From: Verticillium longisporum | Taxonomy: Eukaryota; Ascomycota; Sordariomycetes; Glomerellales; Plectosphaerellaceae | Direction of reading: 5' to 3' | Length of the DNA stretch: 64,000 nucleotides | NCBI GenBank assembly: GCA_019188255.1 | Contig: JAETXT010000007.1 | Span: 3,224,001 to 3,288,000 of the forward strand | Part shown: positions 20,829 through 30,499 of the stretch, in pieces | Layout of the letters: each line of letters begins with the position of its first letter | How positions within the stretch are numbered: position 1 is the first letter of the stretch | Notes under the pieces: generated by a model | Told to the model about the DNA's origin: nothing | Database searches by the model: none | Seen by the model: the letters and a program-made list of their open reading frames with translations, nothing else | Translations under genes and position numbers: made by a program

Positions 20829-21817
20829 CTACGCCGTCTTGCTCCTCGACTTCTCAACGTCCTTCTTCCGCCGACGGCCCTGCGTCAAGCCGCCAAAGAA
20901 GACGTACGGCAGGAAAAACGTCAGGAACAAGATGCCGCTGATGGCGAAGAACAAGCCGACAGCCGAGTCGCCCGACCCGCTCGGCATGACGCCCTGCCCC
21001 TCCATGCGCGTGCGCCTCCGACTGTCCTGCGCGCTCTGCGTGCCCGTGTGGCCCTCGCGCTCAAAGTGCGGGACCTGTCCCTCCCGCCTGTGTCCGTTGG
21101 GGTCCTGTCCCCGCCCCATCCCCGCCTCCCTCGCCCTGCCGGCGCCAGGCGGCGGCGGCGGCGGCGGTCGCGTGCCGTGGGGTGTCGCGCCCGTGCCGCC
21201 CGTGCTGTCGTCGTGCGCCGCCTGCCGCTTCTCCGACTGCGCGCCCCAGCCGCCGCTGCGGTAGAAGCTCGGTGGCGGGCCGCGGAAGGCGGAGCGCCGG
21301 CGCGAGAGGCCCGAGGCCGGGCGGCCGCCGGCGGAGTGGTAGGAGCCGCGGGGCTGGGCGTGGCCGTGGCCGTGGTGCCCGTGGCCGTGGTGGCTGTGGC
21401 GGGCGTGGTCGCGGTCGTAGACGGCGCGCTTGGCGGGCGTGCCGAGCGTCGCGTAGGCGTCGGAGATGGCGTGGAATTTGGTCGTCGCCGTTGGGTCGTT
21501 GGGGTTGTGGTCGGGGTGGTGGGCTTTCGAGAGGGCGTAGAAGGATCTAGGAGGAGGTGGGACGAGACGTTAGCTGCGTGTGTTCGCGTGACGAGCACCC
21601 GTGTGCCAGGGACGAGCACTCACTTTTTGATCTCCGAGGGCGAAGCATTGGGTGCTACCTTGAGCGTGGCGTAGTGGTCTTGGGCGCCCGCGCCGTCATG
21701 GCTGCGATGGAGGGCACGTATGGTTCTGAAGGCGCGGAACTGTGATCTCGGAGGTAGGAGTGCATCTGGACGGATGAGAGAGGCGGCAGCTCGGATGGGG
21801 GTGTAGTATCGTCGCAT
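20829..21817 (-). CDS. J-domain (DnaJ/Hsp40) co-chaperone with C-terminal membrane segment, probably mitochondrial
   Basis: J-domain proteins stimulate Hsp70 ATPase. Exons (complement) 21624-21817 and 20829-21546 (77-nt intron splitting a Lys codon) give 303 residues. The N-terminal 40 residues are Arg-rich, without acids, like a mitochondrial presequence (RAFRTIRALHRS). The J domain runs from DHYATLKVAPNASPSEIKK through ALSKAHHPDHNPNDP (HPD at 75-77) to FHAISDAYATLG. A His/Gly-rich linker (HSHHGHGHHGHGHAQ) and a long Arg/Gly/Pro low-complexity region follow. A single hydrophobic helix near the C-terminus (VGLFFAISGILFLTFFLPYVFF) precedes a basic tail RRRKKDVEKSRSKTA. The topology, a J domain plus tail helix, suggests a membrane-anchored co-chaperone. 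I cannot name the orthologue. Confidence 0.85.
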
Positions 21818-22476
21818 CCCTCATCACGCATGCCGACGTCTCTTGTAAGGGGAACGGCACGAGAGGGAACATGTGTGAAGCTGGCGAATGTCGGAAACAG
21901 GTCGCCTCGGAGCTCTCTGACAGATCAGTGACGAAATCGATCTGATATGCGCTTATCGGAGGCCTGGCCTTCTTGGGTGGCTGTCCATAAGTCGGAAATA
22001 CGCATTAAACAGATTTATGTCTTTATGCGCGATATCAATGCGGTCTTGACCTGATTGCTCTCGAGACGCCGTCACAAATAACAGATCGTCAAGAGACTGG
22101 TAGAGATGTTGCTGAGTTGTGGAGTTAGCCACAGACTAGAGACGTCAGCTGCCGAGGCATGATCTCCATACGTGTGGTCTGGCCAGACCGCATCCCTCAT
22201 CGATGGTGTTGTGACGAGCTCAGTGCGCTACGAGACGGCCATCACACTGCTGCCACATCACTGCATCACACTCTGGATTCACCATGATTCCTGACATGAA
22301 TGCTGTTTTATAAACGATACTTAAACAACGACCTTAGCTAACGCTGATCGGATCCCTTGGGTTGTACGTTCTGGACGGCAAGAACGGGGTATATCCTCCT
22401 TTTCCTTCTATAAGCTCACCATGATAACCATGCCCTTCGTAAAACTACTGCTGAATGCACCAGACAGTGTCGAACC
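21818..22476. other. Intergenic region J-domain gene / mannosidase
   Basis: 659 bases with nothing coding that I can support. It serves as promoter for the J-domain gene (minus strand) and as 3' region of the mannosidase. Confidence 0.45.
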
Positions 22477-24258
22477 TCACGCAGATCCGGGCCGTGGCCT
22501 TTTGAACGGATGCGCCTCGGTGTTCAGCACCCATTCGTCCAAGCTCAGAACGTCGTCGTCGGAGAAAATGAGATAAAAGTACTTTAGAGTTTCCGAGAAC
22601 CAGAAGCTTTCCATGGAATCAGTCTTCTCTGTTTCGCCGCCCTTGGGAACAATGACAGTCCGAATGGCCGAGTACGCCAGCTTCGTTTCCGTGGCGTTGA
22701 CAATGGCCTGGAACATGTCCCAGGCGGCGTCGCGCCACTCCTCGGCGCCTGTGATACGCCACATGTAGAACACGCTCTCAATGGCCTCGGGGCGCAGGAG
22801 GTATTGCGGGTTGCGAACCGAGCGGAAGCCCACGGGCATCGTGTCCAGGGAGCCGCGGCTGAATGTATGGAGCTTCCACACCTCTTCAGACCACTCACAG
22901 GCAGCTTGGAGGTCGGTATTGGGCGGAGTGGTGAGCTGGCCGCAGGAGACGTGAGAGCTGATCTCGGCCATGAGACCCGTGGGGAAGGCTTTGTAGGACC
23001 ACACGCAGCCGCGTGTTATCTTGTCGGCGATCGACATGTAATCTGGCCGGTTGAGCAGGCGCGAGGCCAGGGCGTACATGCCACCGGCGAAACATGACAA
23101 GTGCTGCATCTCCGGGACATGCTCGTGGGCCCGAGTCTTGTGGGCGTTGGCGTCACCAATAAGAAGAATGTCGGCATTATCGGGAACCAGAGGTCTAAAG
23201 ATGAGGTTTTTGGAGACGGTGTCCAAGGCCTCTTCGGCCATCTTGGCGTACTGCGGATCACGGCCTCCCAGGAGAGCGTGCATTTTGGGCAGGTACTCGT
23301 ATAGCGAGTCGGCCTGGCCACCTATGGTGAAGCGGGTATCGGTGGCCAGCATCTTTCGATAGTTGAGAAAGGCAGGCCACATGCCGGGGATCAGCGTATC
23401 CTGCTGGGTGGCGCGAAGAAATTGCTTGACACGCTCCGTGGCGTCATAGTACTTGGGGTCGCCGGTGATCTGGGACAGACGAGTGAACTCCATGGACATT
23501 GAGCATCCAGAGGCGGACGAATCGCGATCACCTCCGACCTGGTGGCCGTACTTGGCCGCGGAGAACTTGAACCAAAACGGAGGCATGCCGTTCTCGGTAT
23601 CAAAACCGGCGTAGAGCATATCGCCGAGCTCCGTGGCTTTGGCCAGAAGCACGGGCTCGCTGCTGAGATCGTAGGCGGAGAGCAGGCCGCCCAGATGGCG
23701 AATGGTCGTCTCGAACATGTTGATCGAGGTCATGGTCGTTTTGTCCCAGTCAATGAGGGCCACGGCCTGCACCGCCTCGTCGAATTCTCGGCGCAAACCC
23801 ATGATCCAGAGGGTGTCGAGGCTGTCGACGATGCTGGCAGCGAAACCACCAAAGGGATTCTTGCCCTGTCCGGAGACGGGCATCAGCTCATCCCAGGTCC
23901 AGGCGTGTTTTTGATAACTCGCCCAGCTCCTCCGGAAGGCGCTGAGGACGGCATTGCGCCTCGATTGGATGACCTCGACAGCCGTGGCGGGACTGCTGGA
24001 CTGGCTAGGGTCGTGCTGGACCCTAGGAAATGTGATGGGGTCGCCTTTGGGCAAACGGAGCAGCTTGTCGCGAGGATACTGACGCCGCAGGTTGGCCCAA
24101 TCAAAGCTAGACCGGCGGTACAGCACGCCTTGCGTGTTGGGTATGGGTTTTGGCTGCCTCCTTACACTGGGTGGTAGACCAGAGTGCCAGAGGAGGAGCA
24201 GGGTGAGGGTGATGCATATGAGGATTGGCCGTCGCGACGACCGACGAAGAGTGATCAT
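22477..24258 (-). CDS. Class I alpha-1,2-mannosidase (GH47), type II membrane protein
   Basis: GH47 enzymes trim alpha-1,2-linked mannose from N-glycans in the ER or Golgi, with inversion and a bound Ca2+. Intronless, 593 residues, intact. A short basic N-terminus and an uncleaved signal anchor (about residues 12-27, ILICITLTLLLLWHSG) are followed by a stem and the (alpha/alpha)7 domain. Family blocks are visible: WDELMPVSG, FAASIVDSLDTLWIMGL, FETTIRHLGGLLSAYDLS, SMSMEFTRLSQITGDPKYYD, GGQADSLYEYLPK, HLSCFAGGMYALASR, RPEAIESVFYMWRITG, DSMESFWFSETLKYFYLIFSD and the C-terminal Ca2+-binding NTEAHP. It is most like the Golgi/secretory fungal group; the exact substrate isomer is not predictable here. 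Confidence 0.95.
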   Translation of the reverse strand: MITLRRSSRRPILICITLTLLLLWHSGLPPSVRRQPKPIPNTQGVLYRRSSFDWANLRRQYPRDKLLRLPKGDPITFPRVQHDPSQSSSPATAVEVIQSRRNAVLSAFRRSWASYQKHAWTWDELMPVSGQGKNPFGGFAASIVDSLDTLWIMGLRREFDEAVQAVALIDWDKTTMTSINMFETTIRHLGGLLSAYDLSSEPVLLAKATELGDMLYAGFDTENGMPPFWFKFSAAKYGHQVGGDRDSSASGCSMSMEFTRLSQITGDPKYYDATERVKQFLRATQQDTLIPGMWPAFLNYRKMLATDTRFTIGGQADSLYEYLPKMHALLGGRDPQYAKMAEEALDTVSKNLIFRPLVPDNADILLIGDANAHKTRAHEHVPEMQHLSCFAGGMYALASRLLNRPDYMSIADKITRGCVWSYKAFPTGLMAEISSHVSCGQLTTPPNTDLQAACEWSEEVWKLHTFSRGSLDTMPVGFRSVRNPQYLLRPEAIESVFYMWRITGAEEWRDAAWDMFQAIVNATETKLAYSAIRTVIVPKGGETEKTDSMESFWFSETLKYFYLIFSDDDVLSLDEWVLNTEAHPFKRPRPGSA

Positions 24259-25182
24259 TATGGCGGCTGTGTTGGAAACGTGGGCGCAAGGAGAACGAGC
24301 ATCGCGATGCTCATGTCTTGCTGGGGTGTGATGACAGGCGCCTTGCGTGCAGCAGGTGAAGCCTGGAGGGTTGCAGGAACGACAGGTGACGTTGGTGTCT
24401 CACTGTGCGCTGGATGGATTTCGCGTCAAGAGAGACAATGTCTGATCTTTCTTTACCTTCCGAATCCTGTGTGCCTCTTGCCAGTCTTTCAAGGGAGGTA
24501 CCTGGTTTAGGTGGTACCTACCTCCTGTAGGGGCAGGCGGGTCGTCAGTGCTCAGGGGGCAGTGGGGGGAGCCTGACAAGGGGCAGTGGGGGAACACGAG
24601 GCCAAGTCCACCGAAGCTTCACAAGCTTCCGCAAGCTTTCGCAAGCCTCCCCACTACTCAACAGCAACCCTGGCCTATAACGTGCACTGAAGAAGCCCAT
24701 TGGGAAGCCAGACAAGACACATCTCGTTTCGCTGTGCAAACCTTTTAATCTGCGTAGGTAGGTGCCTTGAGGCTTGCTCCTGTCTCCTTTCGCCAGAGCC
24801 TGCAGTTGTCTGAGCACCGCTGAATGCGTGACTCTCGTGACGAACACGAAGCAAGCCAGCCATATGTGTGGGCCCGTACTGGGCCATGACATTACGACGC
24901 ACGACACTTGGCGATCCTTTGTTTGACAGTCTGACGATCTATCAAAGGCCTGCCAGTCTTACTATCCGACGAACCGCTGCGCACCGAGAATACGCCTGGT
25001 ACCATGTCGCGACTGTCCTACGTGTCTCCCACAGGGCCGTTCAGGTTAGAAAATCCAAGGTCCATCCGAAATATGGCATTCTATCCTCGACTGGACAATA
25101 CACTACGGGATCATACGAATGAATACATACATCGTCTATGACATGTTTGGTGCTTGCTGTTGTTGTACACCTGACGATATGA
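24259..25182. other. Intergenic region mannosidase / exopolyphosphatase with GGTACC palindromes
   Basis: No supported gene. It holds a GGTACC-containing imperfect palindrome at about 24496-24526 and a direct tandem of the GGGGCAGTGGGGG-type unit at 24556-24595. A (CA)AAGCTTC-CGCAAGC repeat (aagcttcacaagcttccgcaagctttcgcaagcc region) lies at 24614-24650. Confidence 0.45.
24614..24650. repeat. Degenerate tandem of an AAGCTTCCGC unit
   Basis: Four back-to-back copies of a roughly 10-bp unit (GAAGCTTCAC, AAGCTTCCGC, AAGCTTTCGC, AAGCCTCCCC) lie in the mannosidase promoter. It could be a regulator array or simple expansion. Confidence 0.5.
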
Positions 25183-26580
25183 TCAGTCCCAGGCCTCCAC
25201 GGCGCCCTCAATGAGGGGCCGGATGACCTTCCTTCCAGCGTCTTCCCGCTCATGCGTCCAGACCATCTGGCGCTTGCCCAGCTCGTCGGCCCGATGCCAC
25301 GGCTTCACATTCAGCGACTCGTCTGCCTCGACGGCTTTCACGACCGTCTCGAAAAGACTGTCCGCCTGTGTCTCGTTGATGCGCACATCGGTACGGACCA
25401 CCAGGACGATCTCGCGGATCTTGCGCTTCTTGCCGCTGGCATCCTTGGTCTTGTACTTGTTGAGGGCAACGCTAATGTCAGCACCGACCTGCGCCGTCCA
25501 CGCCGCCTCGATGGCGAACCAGTCAAACAGCTCGCCGTACTCGGTCTTCTTGAGCAGCACCTCGAGCGAGTACGGGATCGACCCACAGCCGAGGCTGACG
25601 GTGGGCGTGCGCGGCGACGGCGTGTCGACGAGGTCGCCCTTCCAGTCCCTCCGCAGCAGATCACGGACGCCGAGATGGTCGAGGTCCTTCTTGGCAGCAC
25701 TGAGTTCGTCGTCGAGCTCGGACATCTTGTCCTCCAGGTCTGCGCCGCGCCAGTCGCTGCGGTCCAGGACTCTCTGCGCCGTCTTGCGGTCCTCTTCCGT
25801 GGCATCGCGGAGACCGCCGGCATCGATTGCGATGGCCGACAGGATGAGCTCGAGAAGCTCGTGGGGCATGTGGTACTCTTCCGGCAGGGCCTCGAGCTCG
25901 TCGAGCATCTGGCGCGCGACAATGGTCGTGCAGCTTGCCACCGGTTCGAAGATGCGCGGCTCCGCATGAGGCCCGGCGCCGTTGTCCTTGTGGTGGTCAA
26001 AGATGCTCAGGAGCTTGGCATCGTGCCACTTCCTCAGCGGGACCGGGTGGTCCACGATGACGATGCCTTTGATGTCGTTGGCCAGCGTTTCCGGATCCTC
26101 AGGAAGCTCTTCGATGGTGAGCAGGTCCGAGTGGCCTGAGCTCATCTGGGAGTTGTTGAGGGCCATCTTGTTCTCAGGTCGCAAATCCAGGGCATCGGTC
26201 GGCGTCTGCAGCAGAGCAATTGCCTTGATCGGGTTCGACGTGTTGAAGGTCGAGTGCTGCAGATGATACGCCCAGGTGAGGGCGGCAGTCATCGAGTCGA
26301 GATCGCCGCCTTCGTTGCCCTGGACAATTATCCACTCCGAGGACCGCCCTGCTTGCCAATCGATGAGGAAGCGCCTCTTCGTCTCGCGCGACCATTTGCT
26401 GAAGTGTCCGACGCCGGTCTCTCGGGGTCCCTGTGCGGCCTGCGTCGAGTCGGGCTCGGCCTGCGTCGAGTCGGGCTCGGCCATGACGTGCTGTTGCGGC
26501 AAGTCTTCGAGCGGCTTGGCCTCGGCGAGCAGACAGGCTCCTAGCGATGCCCCAAGGAGGCACAGCTGCGAGAGATGCAT
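25183..26580 (-). CDS. PPX1: DHH-family exopolyphosphatase (Ppx1-like) with signal peptide
   Basis: Ppx1-type enzymes remove terminal phosphates from polyphosphate using two metal ions. Single exon, 465 residues. An N-terminal hydrophobic segment with an Ala/Glu/Ala end (MHLSQLCLLGASLGACLLAEA) looks like a cleavable signal peptide. DHH-family motifs are in order: GNEGGDLDS (88-96), VDHP (176-179), FDHHKDN with DHH at 195-197, and SAIAIDAGGL (DHHA2-type aspartate motif). The C-terminal DHHA2 region follows (LGVRDLLRRDWKG, GCGSIPYSLEVLL, EIVLVVRTDV). Residues 34-47 are a perfect duplication of AEPDSTQ. Yeast Ppx1 is cytosolic and lacks this leader, so this form is probably vacuolar, periplasmic or secreted. 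Confidence 0.93.
   Translation of the reverse strand: MHLSQLCLLGASLGACLLAEAKPLEDLPQQHVMAEPDSTQAEPDSTQAAQGPRETGVGHFSKWSRETKRRFLIDWQAGRSSEWIIVQGNEGGDLDSMTAALTWAYHLQHSTFNTSNPIKAIALLQTPTDALDLRPENKMALNNSQMSSGHSDLLTIEELPEDPETLANDIKGIVIVDHPVPLRKWHDAKLLSIFDHHKDNGAGPHAEPRIFEPVASCTTIVARQMLDELEALPEEYHMPHELLELILSAIAIDAGGLRDATEEDRKTAQRVLDRSDWRGADLEDKMSELDDELSAAKKDLDHLGVRDLLRRDWKGDLVDTPSPRTPTVSLGCGSIPYSLEVLLKKTEYGELFDWFAIEAAWTAQVGADISVALNKYKTKDASGKKRKIREIVLVVRTDVRINETQADSLFETVVKAVEADESLNVKPWHRADELGKRQMVWTHEREDAGRKVIRPLIEGAVEAWD
26441..26482. repeat. Perfect 21-bp tandem duplication inside the exopolyphosphatase gene
   Basis: Two identical 21-base copies (26441-26461 and 26462-26482) encode AEPDSTQ twice just behind the signal peptide. 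Copy number could vary between strains. Confidence 0.85.
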
Positions 26581-27102
26581 GGTGGTGAGTGATCGAATCT
26601 GCGCGAGGACAAAGAGCCAGCGCCAGGTTCAAGACTTGAGTGAAGGTAAGGTGGTAGGTAGTGAGTGGTGGGAAAGATGGCAGCTGAGAACGCGAATATA
26701 TAGATCTATATATAAGTTCCCCAGTAAGTTACGGGGTTGGACGCGCTTGGGCAAATGACGTGAGAGCTCTCAAGCTTAAACAGTGGGGCATCCGTTCCGG
26801 GAGCCTGTGTCTTGGCGGTCCCTCCACGGCATCTCCGGCAAGTGATAGATGTGAGGATGATTTGCCTAATGTAGAAGCCTAAGTACGTATGAACGAGTAC
26901 CTACTCAAAATGCCGCTTTAGACAAAGTCCCCTCGCAAAGACCACGCAACTCCACATTCAGGGAACACAAGATAACCAGCCTGAGTCGCTTCCTCTCTTG
27001 TACCATGGTCATGGCTGCCGAGATCTCCGGGGGGAAGCGGCAAGCATCCATCATACAAGGCACGCTTGTATGTGGAACCCCTGTTGTAGAGCAAGTGTGC
27101 CT
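26581..27102. promoter_or_regulatory. Promoter of the exopolyphosphatase gene and 3' region of the unknown gene
   Basis: No gene. It contains the TATA palindrome annotated below and a short (GGTAGGTAGTGAGTGG) stretch. Confidence 0.45.
26697..26712. promoter_or_regulatory. Palindromic TATA element upstream of PPX1
   Basis: The 16-base perfect palindrome TATATAGATCTATATA lies 117-132 bases upstream of the exopolyphosphatase start codon (minus strand). It is the only strong TATA-like run near a start in the window. A regulated (for example phosphate-responsive) promoter is an inference. Confidence 0.5.
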
Positions 27103-28426
27103 TTAGGCAACGCCTCTCATTTTCTTAAGTTTTCTTGGAGGGTCTGGCGGCCCTACGCTCGGCGATCTGTCCTTCCTGAACATGCCGCTGAATCGACTCT
27201 CCCGAGGCGGCAATGGCTGGATTGGTAGCTGCTGGGACGATGAAGGGTAGTCGGGCTCAGAGGGCTCGTATGTCTCTTGTATCTGGTCCAACGGAGGCAT
27301 AGCCCCTTCCGGGTGGTGGAAGCGCTGGTTTTCCGCTTCGTATCGGCCCCGTTCGAGGACGTCCTCGTTCTTCTGGACCGCCACGCTGTCGGGCTCGTGG
27401 AACCGTTTGTCGATGGAGGAGTTGAACGTCCCGCGCAGGAGATCACCAGCACCCTGATACCAACATGTTATTCATCGTGCTCCGGACAACATCTTGGGGG
27501 AAAGGGGTTGACGTAGACGTACATGTACTCCGGCCGCAGCCCGCTTCAGGTTGTCGAAAGTCTTTACTGACCCCAGACCCTTTGGTGTACTGTTGCTGCC
27601 GAGCCGTGCGTTATGTCCCTGCGCCTCGTGCGGCAATGGTTGGTTTGACGGATGTGCATAGTCCTGCGGTCCTGGGTCTGGCGGACTGGACCACCCTTCT
27701 TGGGGCTGCATGGCGGTTGCGAGAGGCCTTGTCTGGTTGGGCATGCCCTCGAGAGACCGCCTGGCATTCCGTTCCGGTATCACGGGAGGTGGGTTCCTTG
27801 CCTCCACCGGGGTCATGGGCGAGGTCGGCTCTTGGGGCGGAACAAGGCCCGCTCCGGAAGCTCCTGGCATCTGTTCGTCCTGTTCTACCTGGGTGGGGGG
27901 CTCGATGCCCGTCGGCAGCTCGGTGGCCTTGTCATGCGGCCGTTCGATGATGGTTTTCTCCTACACTTAGCGAACGGTCCTGGGTCATGGGAGAAGAAAG
28001 CTGCGAAAGGGATCACGATGTACGTACAGCGCCGTCCTGGCCAGTAATCGTCGTCGTCGTCGTCGTCGTTGTCGTCGTCGTCGTGATAGTCTGCCCCGTA
28101 TTGGGATTGCTGTGGGTTTCCCTCTTGATGGTAGGCGACGTGTACGACGTCGGGCCCCTGAGTGCTTCTTCCGTTGGGTTGGACATTGATGTTGGATTGC
28201 TTGACGGTTCGCTGCGGGATAGACCGTTGGTGCTTTTCGATATGTCCGACGGCGATTGCGTGCTCAGAGTTGTGTCGGGCTTGCTGCTGTTCTCTGAAGA
28301 GGATCCAGCAAGCTGGCTGTCCAGGCTCGAATCTGGGATCGGTTGCTCTGTGGTTTTGGCTTGGCTTCTTCCGCCCAACATGTCCATGAATCGGGATCGC
28401 CTGCCTTTGGAATCCGTTGCCGACAT
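27103..28426 (-). CDS. Unknown low-complexity protein with poly-threonine tract, three exons
   Basis: I do not recognise a named family. Exons (complement) 28028-28426, 27529-27960 and 27103-27453 join in phase 0 to 393 residues. Introns are 67 and 75 nt, the first with a strong GTACGT donor. Exon 1 is Ser/Thr/Pro-rich and disordered. It begins MSATDSKGRRSRFMDMLGG and ends in a run of about twelve threonines encoded by a TCG/ACG triplet repeat. Exon 2 continues EKTIIERPHDKATELP and ends DNLKRAAAG. Exon 3 begins GAGDLLRGTFNSSIDKRF, a segment that looks conserved and helical, and ends in a basic PPRKLKKMRGVA tail. The order-rich C-terminal part is the likely functional core. Confidence 0.75.
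28048..28084. repeat. TCG/CGA trinucleotide microsatellite, coding for poly-Thr
   Basis: About twelve TCG units with one TTG interruption. Read on the minus strand in the gene's frame they give ACG (Thr). The alternative minus frame would give poly-Asp, so repeat-length change does not alter frame but does change the Thr tract. Confidence 0.85.
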
Positions 28427-30499
28427 GGCGAACGAGATGGATCACAGACTCAATGCTGCTGGTATGTTCGGCTGTGGAATAGGAGCTGTTGCGTCTCTGG
28501 ATAATGGCACAGCAAGCCATCTACAGATGGAACCTGCTTGGCTGGGTATGATCCTTGATGAGGTCATGTCCCCAGTGCACCACTTGGCTTCGCAAGCGTT
28601 GCAGGCCACGACAGATGACGTCGCATGGCTGATCGTCATACCCCGACAAAGCTGCTAGCTTTATGCACAGCACCTGTATCCCTCGGCATTTGCGTGCCGA
28701 CATCTCGCTCTCTGTCGAGAAAGATTGGTCGTTGGGCTCATAATTTATGGGGGTGAAAGACGCACTCCCTGGGCGAGGATCATCTCTTGGCAAGAAGCCT
28801 CAACCTGATCCTTGGAGGGTCCCTATAACACTGATCTGCCATTTCCATCTGGATGTATCTACCCGCCAGATCTCCTGCGACACGGACATCAAGCGGTCTG
28901 GCGCCGACGGTACAGTAGCGTGTAAGTATGTGGAAAAGGGGTTTCTACAAGTTGGACGCCACAAATGACTGAGCGTTGTGATCTGACGTAACAAAAATGA
29001 AACGATCTCCGAGTATAGACTTGCTGTATTATGGAACCAGATGCAACGACGGAGTAGTTCTGCATTGGAAGCCGTTTACCTGCCTCATCCTAATGACCCC
29101 TTTCGTTGTGTTGTAATGGATATCCCTTACTACAGCTGGAACGGCTGAACATTTGCTTGAATACTCTACACAGGCTGCGCGCTGTCGTCATGTTGAATTC
29201 TGAAAAAGGAACGTCCGGGTTCAACGAACGCAGACGACGTGGCAGTATGCTGTGCGCAGGGTGTCATATATGTCCTTAATAGTGTGCACAGACTAAAGGC
29301 CTATACCCGTGGTACACTCCAAATAGCTGTTTTGCGCATCCATCTTCTGGGGAGAATTAGCTACTCATTTTGGTGGTCAGATGTTCTTCGTTCTTCATTC
29401 ATTTAATTCACGGATGTATTCAACATCAAGCAGTGCATCCAAGGCAGAATCAAGACAGCCCTTACAAGGTTGATTCACGATATTCTTCCCGTAACAAAGC
29501 TGGCACCAAGACCGCTGTTGCAAGCGAGGGCCGGGCGCTCGAGCAAGCAAAATGAGCGATTCACTTTGCGGTCGCCTAACCTTAGCCAGGCGGAAATCTA
29601 TCTTGGCCCAGAGGAGCAAAGAGAATAATCCTGTTGGCAGTACTCTTTCTGGCGCTCGAGGAAAACAGTTGGAAGACAGCTTTTGTAGATTGCACAACCC
29701 AAGTCCGGCCAGAAGAGCCCGAGACATGGCAAGAGGTTAGATACGGTACCCTGTATGGTACCTTTGTACCTAGTCAGAAGAATACGGGCAACAATCATCA
29801 TGAGCAATCGGGAAGCATTGGCGTTAAGTGAATGACTGTATTTAATGTTAACGCGAAGTAACTCAACGAACGACCCCGACACTAGCTCTCCGGGCCAGGA
29901 ACCACGTGGTGATGTGCTGGCTGTAGCGCGCCGAAAGCTCGAGATGTATCGGTCTGATTGGGATTACTGTACAATCAACCAATCTTGACATATCAAAGCA
30001 CACGGACTGCCCGGACCTCAGTGTCGTTTAAACCCTGCTCCACCGAGTGTGAGCTTCAACCCGAGTCTCGAGACATGACGTCCCACTCCTGTTGCCTTCC
30101 CTGCGATGGCCTCTCGGAAACCGCTCGCCGCCACAAACTCTGCAAGGGCTATTCGCCATCTCTCGTTCGGCTGTCTCATGATTTGCACCACCTTGATGTT
30201 CAGCAGCGCAAGTACACTGCTTGACTGTCGTATGCGCACAACCAGGTCCGCTCCGGCAGCGTGGTAGCCGTCGGTAGGTATCGCTAGGGCGAACCGCCTG
30301 ACACGTCAACCAGCGCGCTATCGGCTGATGTTGTGATGCGCATTCCTTCGAGACGGCCTGTTGTCATTTGACCAGGCATGTCCTCGGGTACTCGCCGAGC
30401 CTTGGGTTGCCTTGCTGTATAGCTTGTGGCGAGCTAAACCCAGTGGGAGCAATGTCGAGACGACTCATACATGACTTTTGATGTCTACCCTCTCGTAGC
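28427..30499. other. Gene-poor 2 kb gap between the unknown gene and UPF1
   Basis: No supportable gene. Open frames such as the minus-strand ones at 29395-29727 and 28521-28793 lack family features. One contains a Cys-rich patch (CQLCYGKNIVNQPCKGC) that may be chance or a relic. A/T content is higher than in the flanking genes, and GGTACC units occur at about 29751-29770. Confidence 0.45.

Noticed and set aside
19734..21674. A 646-residue plus-strand ORF across the porin and beyond
   Set aside because: Only its first half is porin exon 4; the rest reads through the porin intron and stop region and is antisense to the J-domain gene.
28048..28084. CRISPR-like or other array at the TCG repeat
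   Set aside because: It is a simple triplet microsatellite without spacers, in eukaryotic coding sequence.
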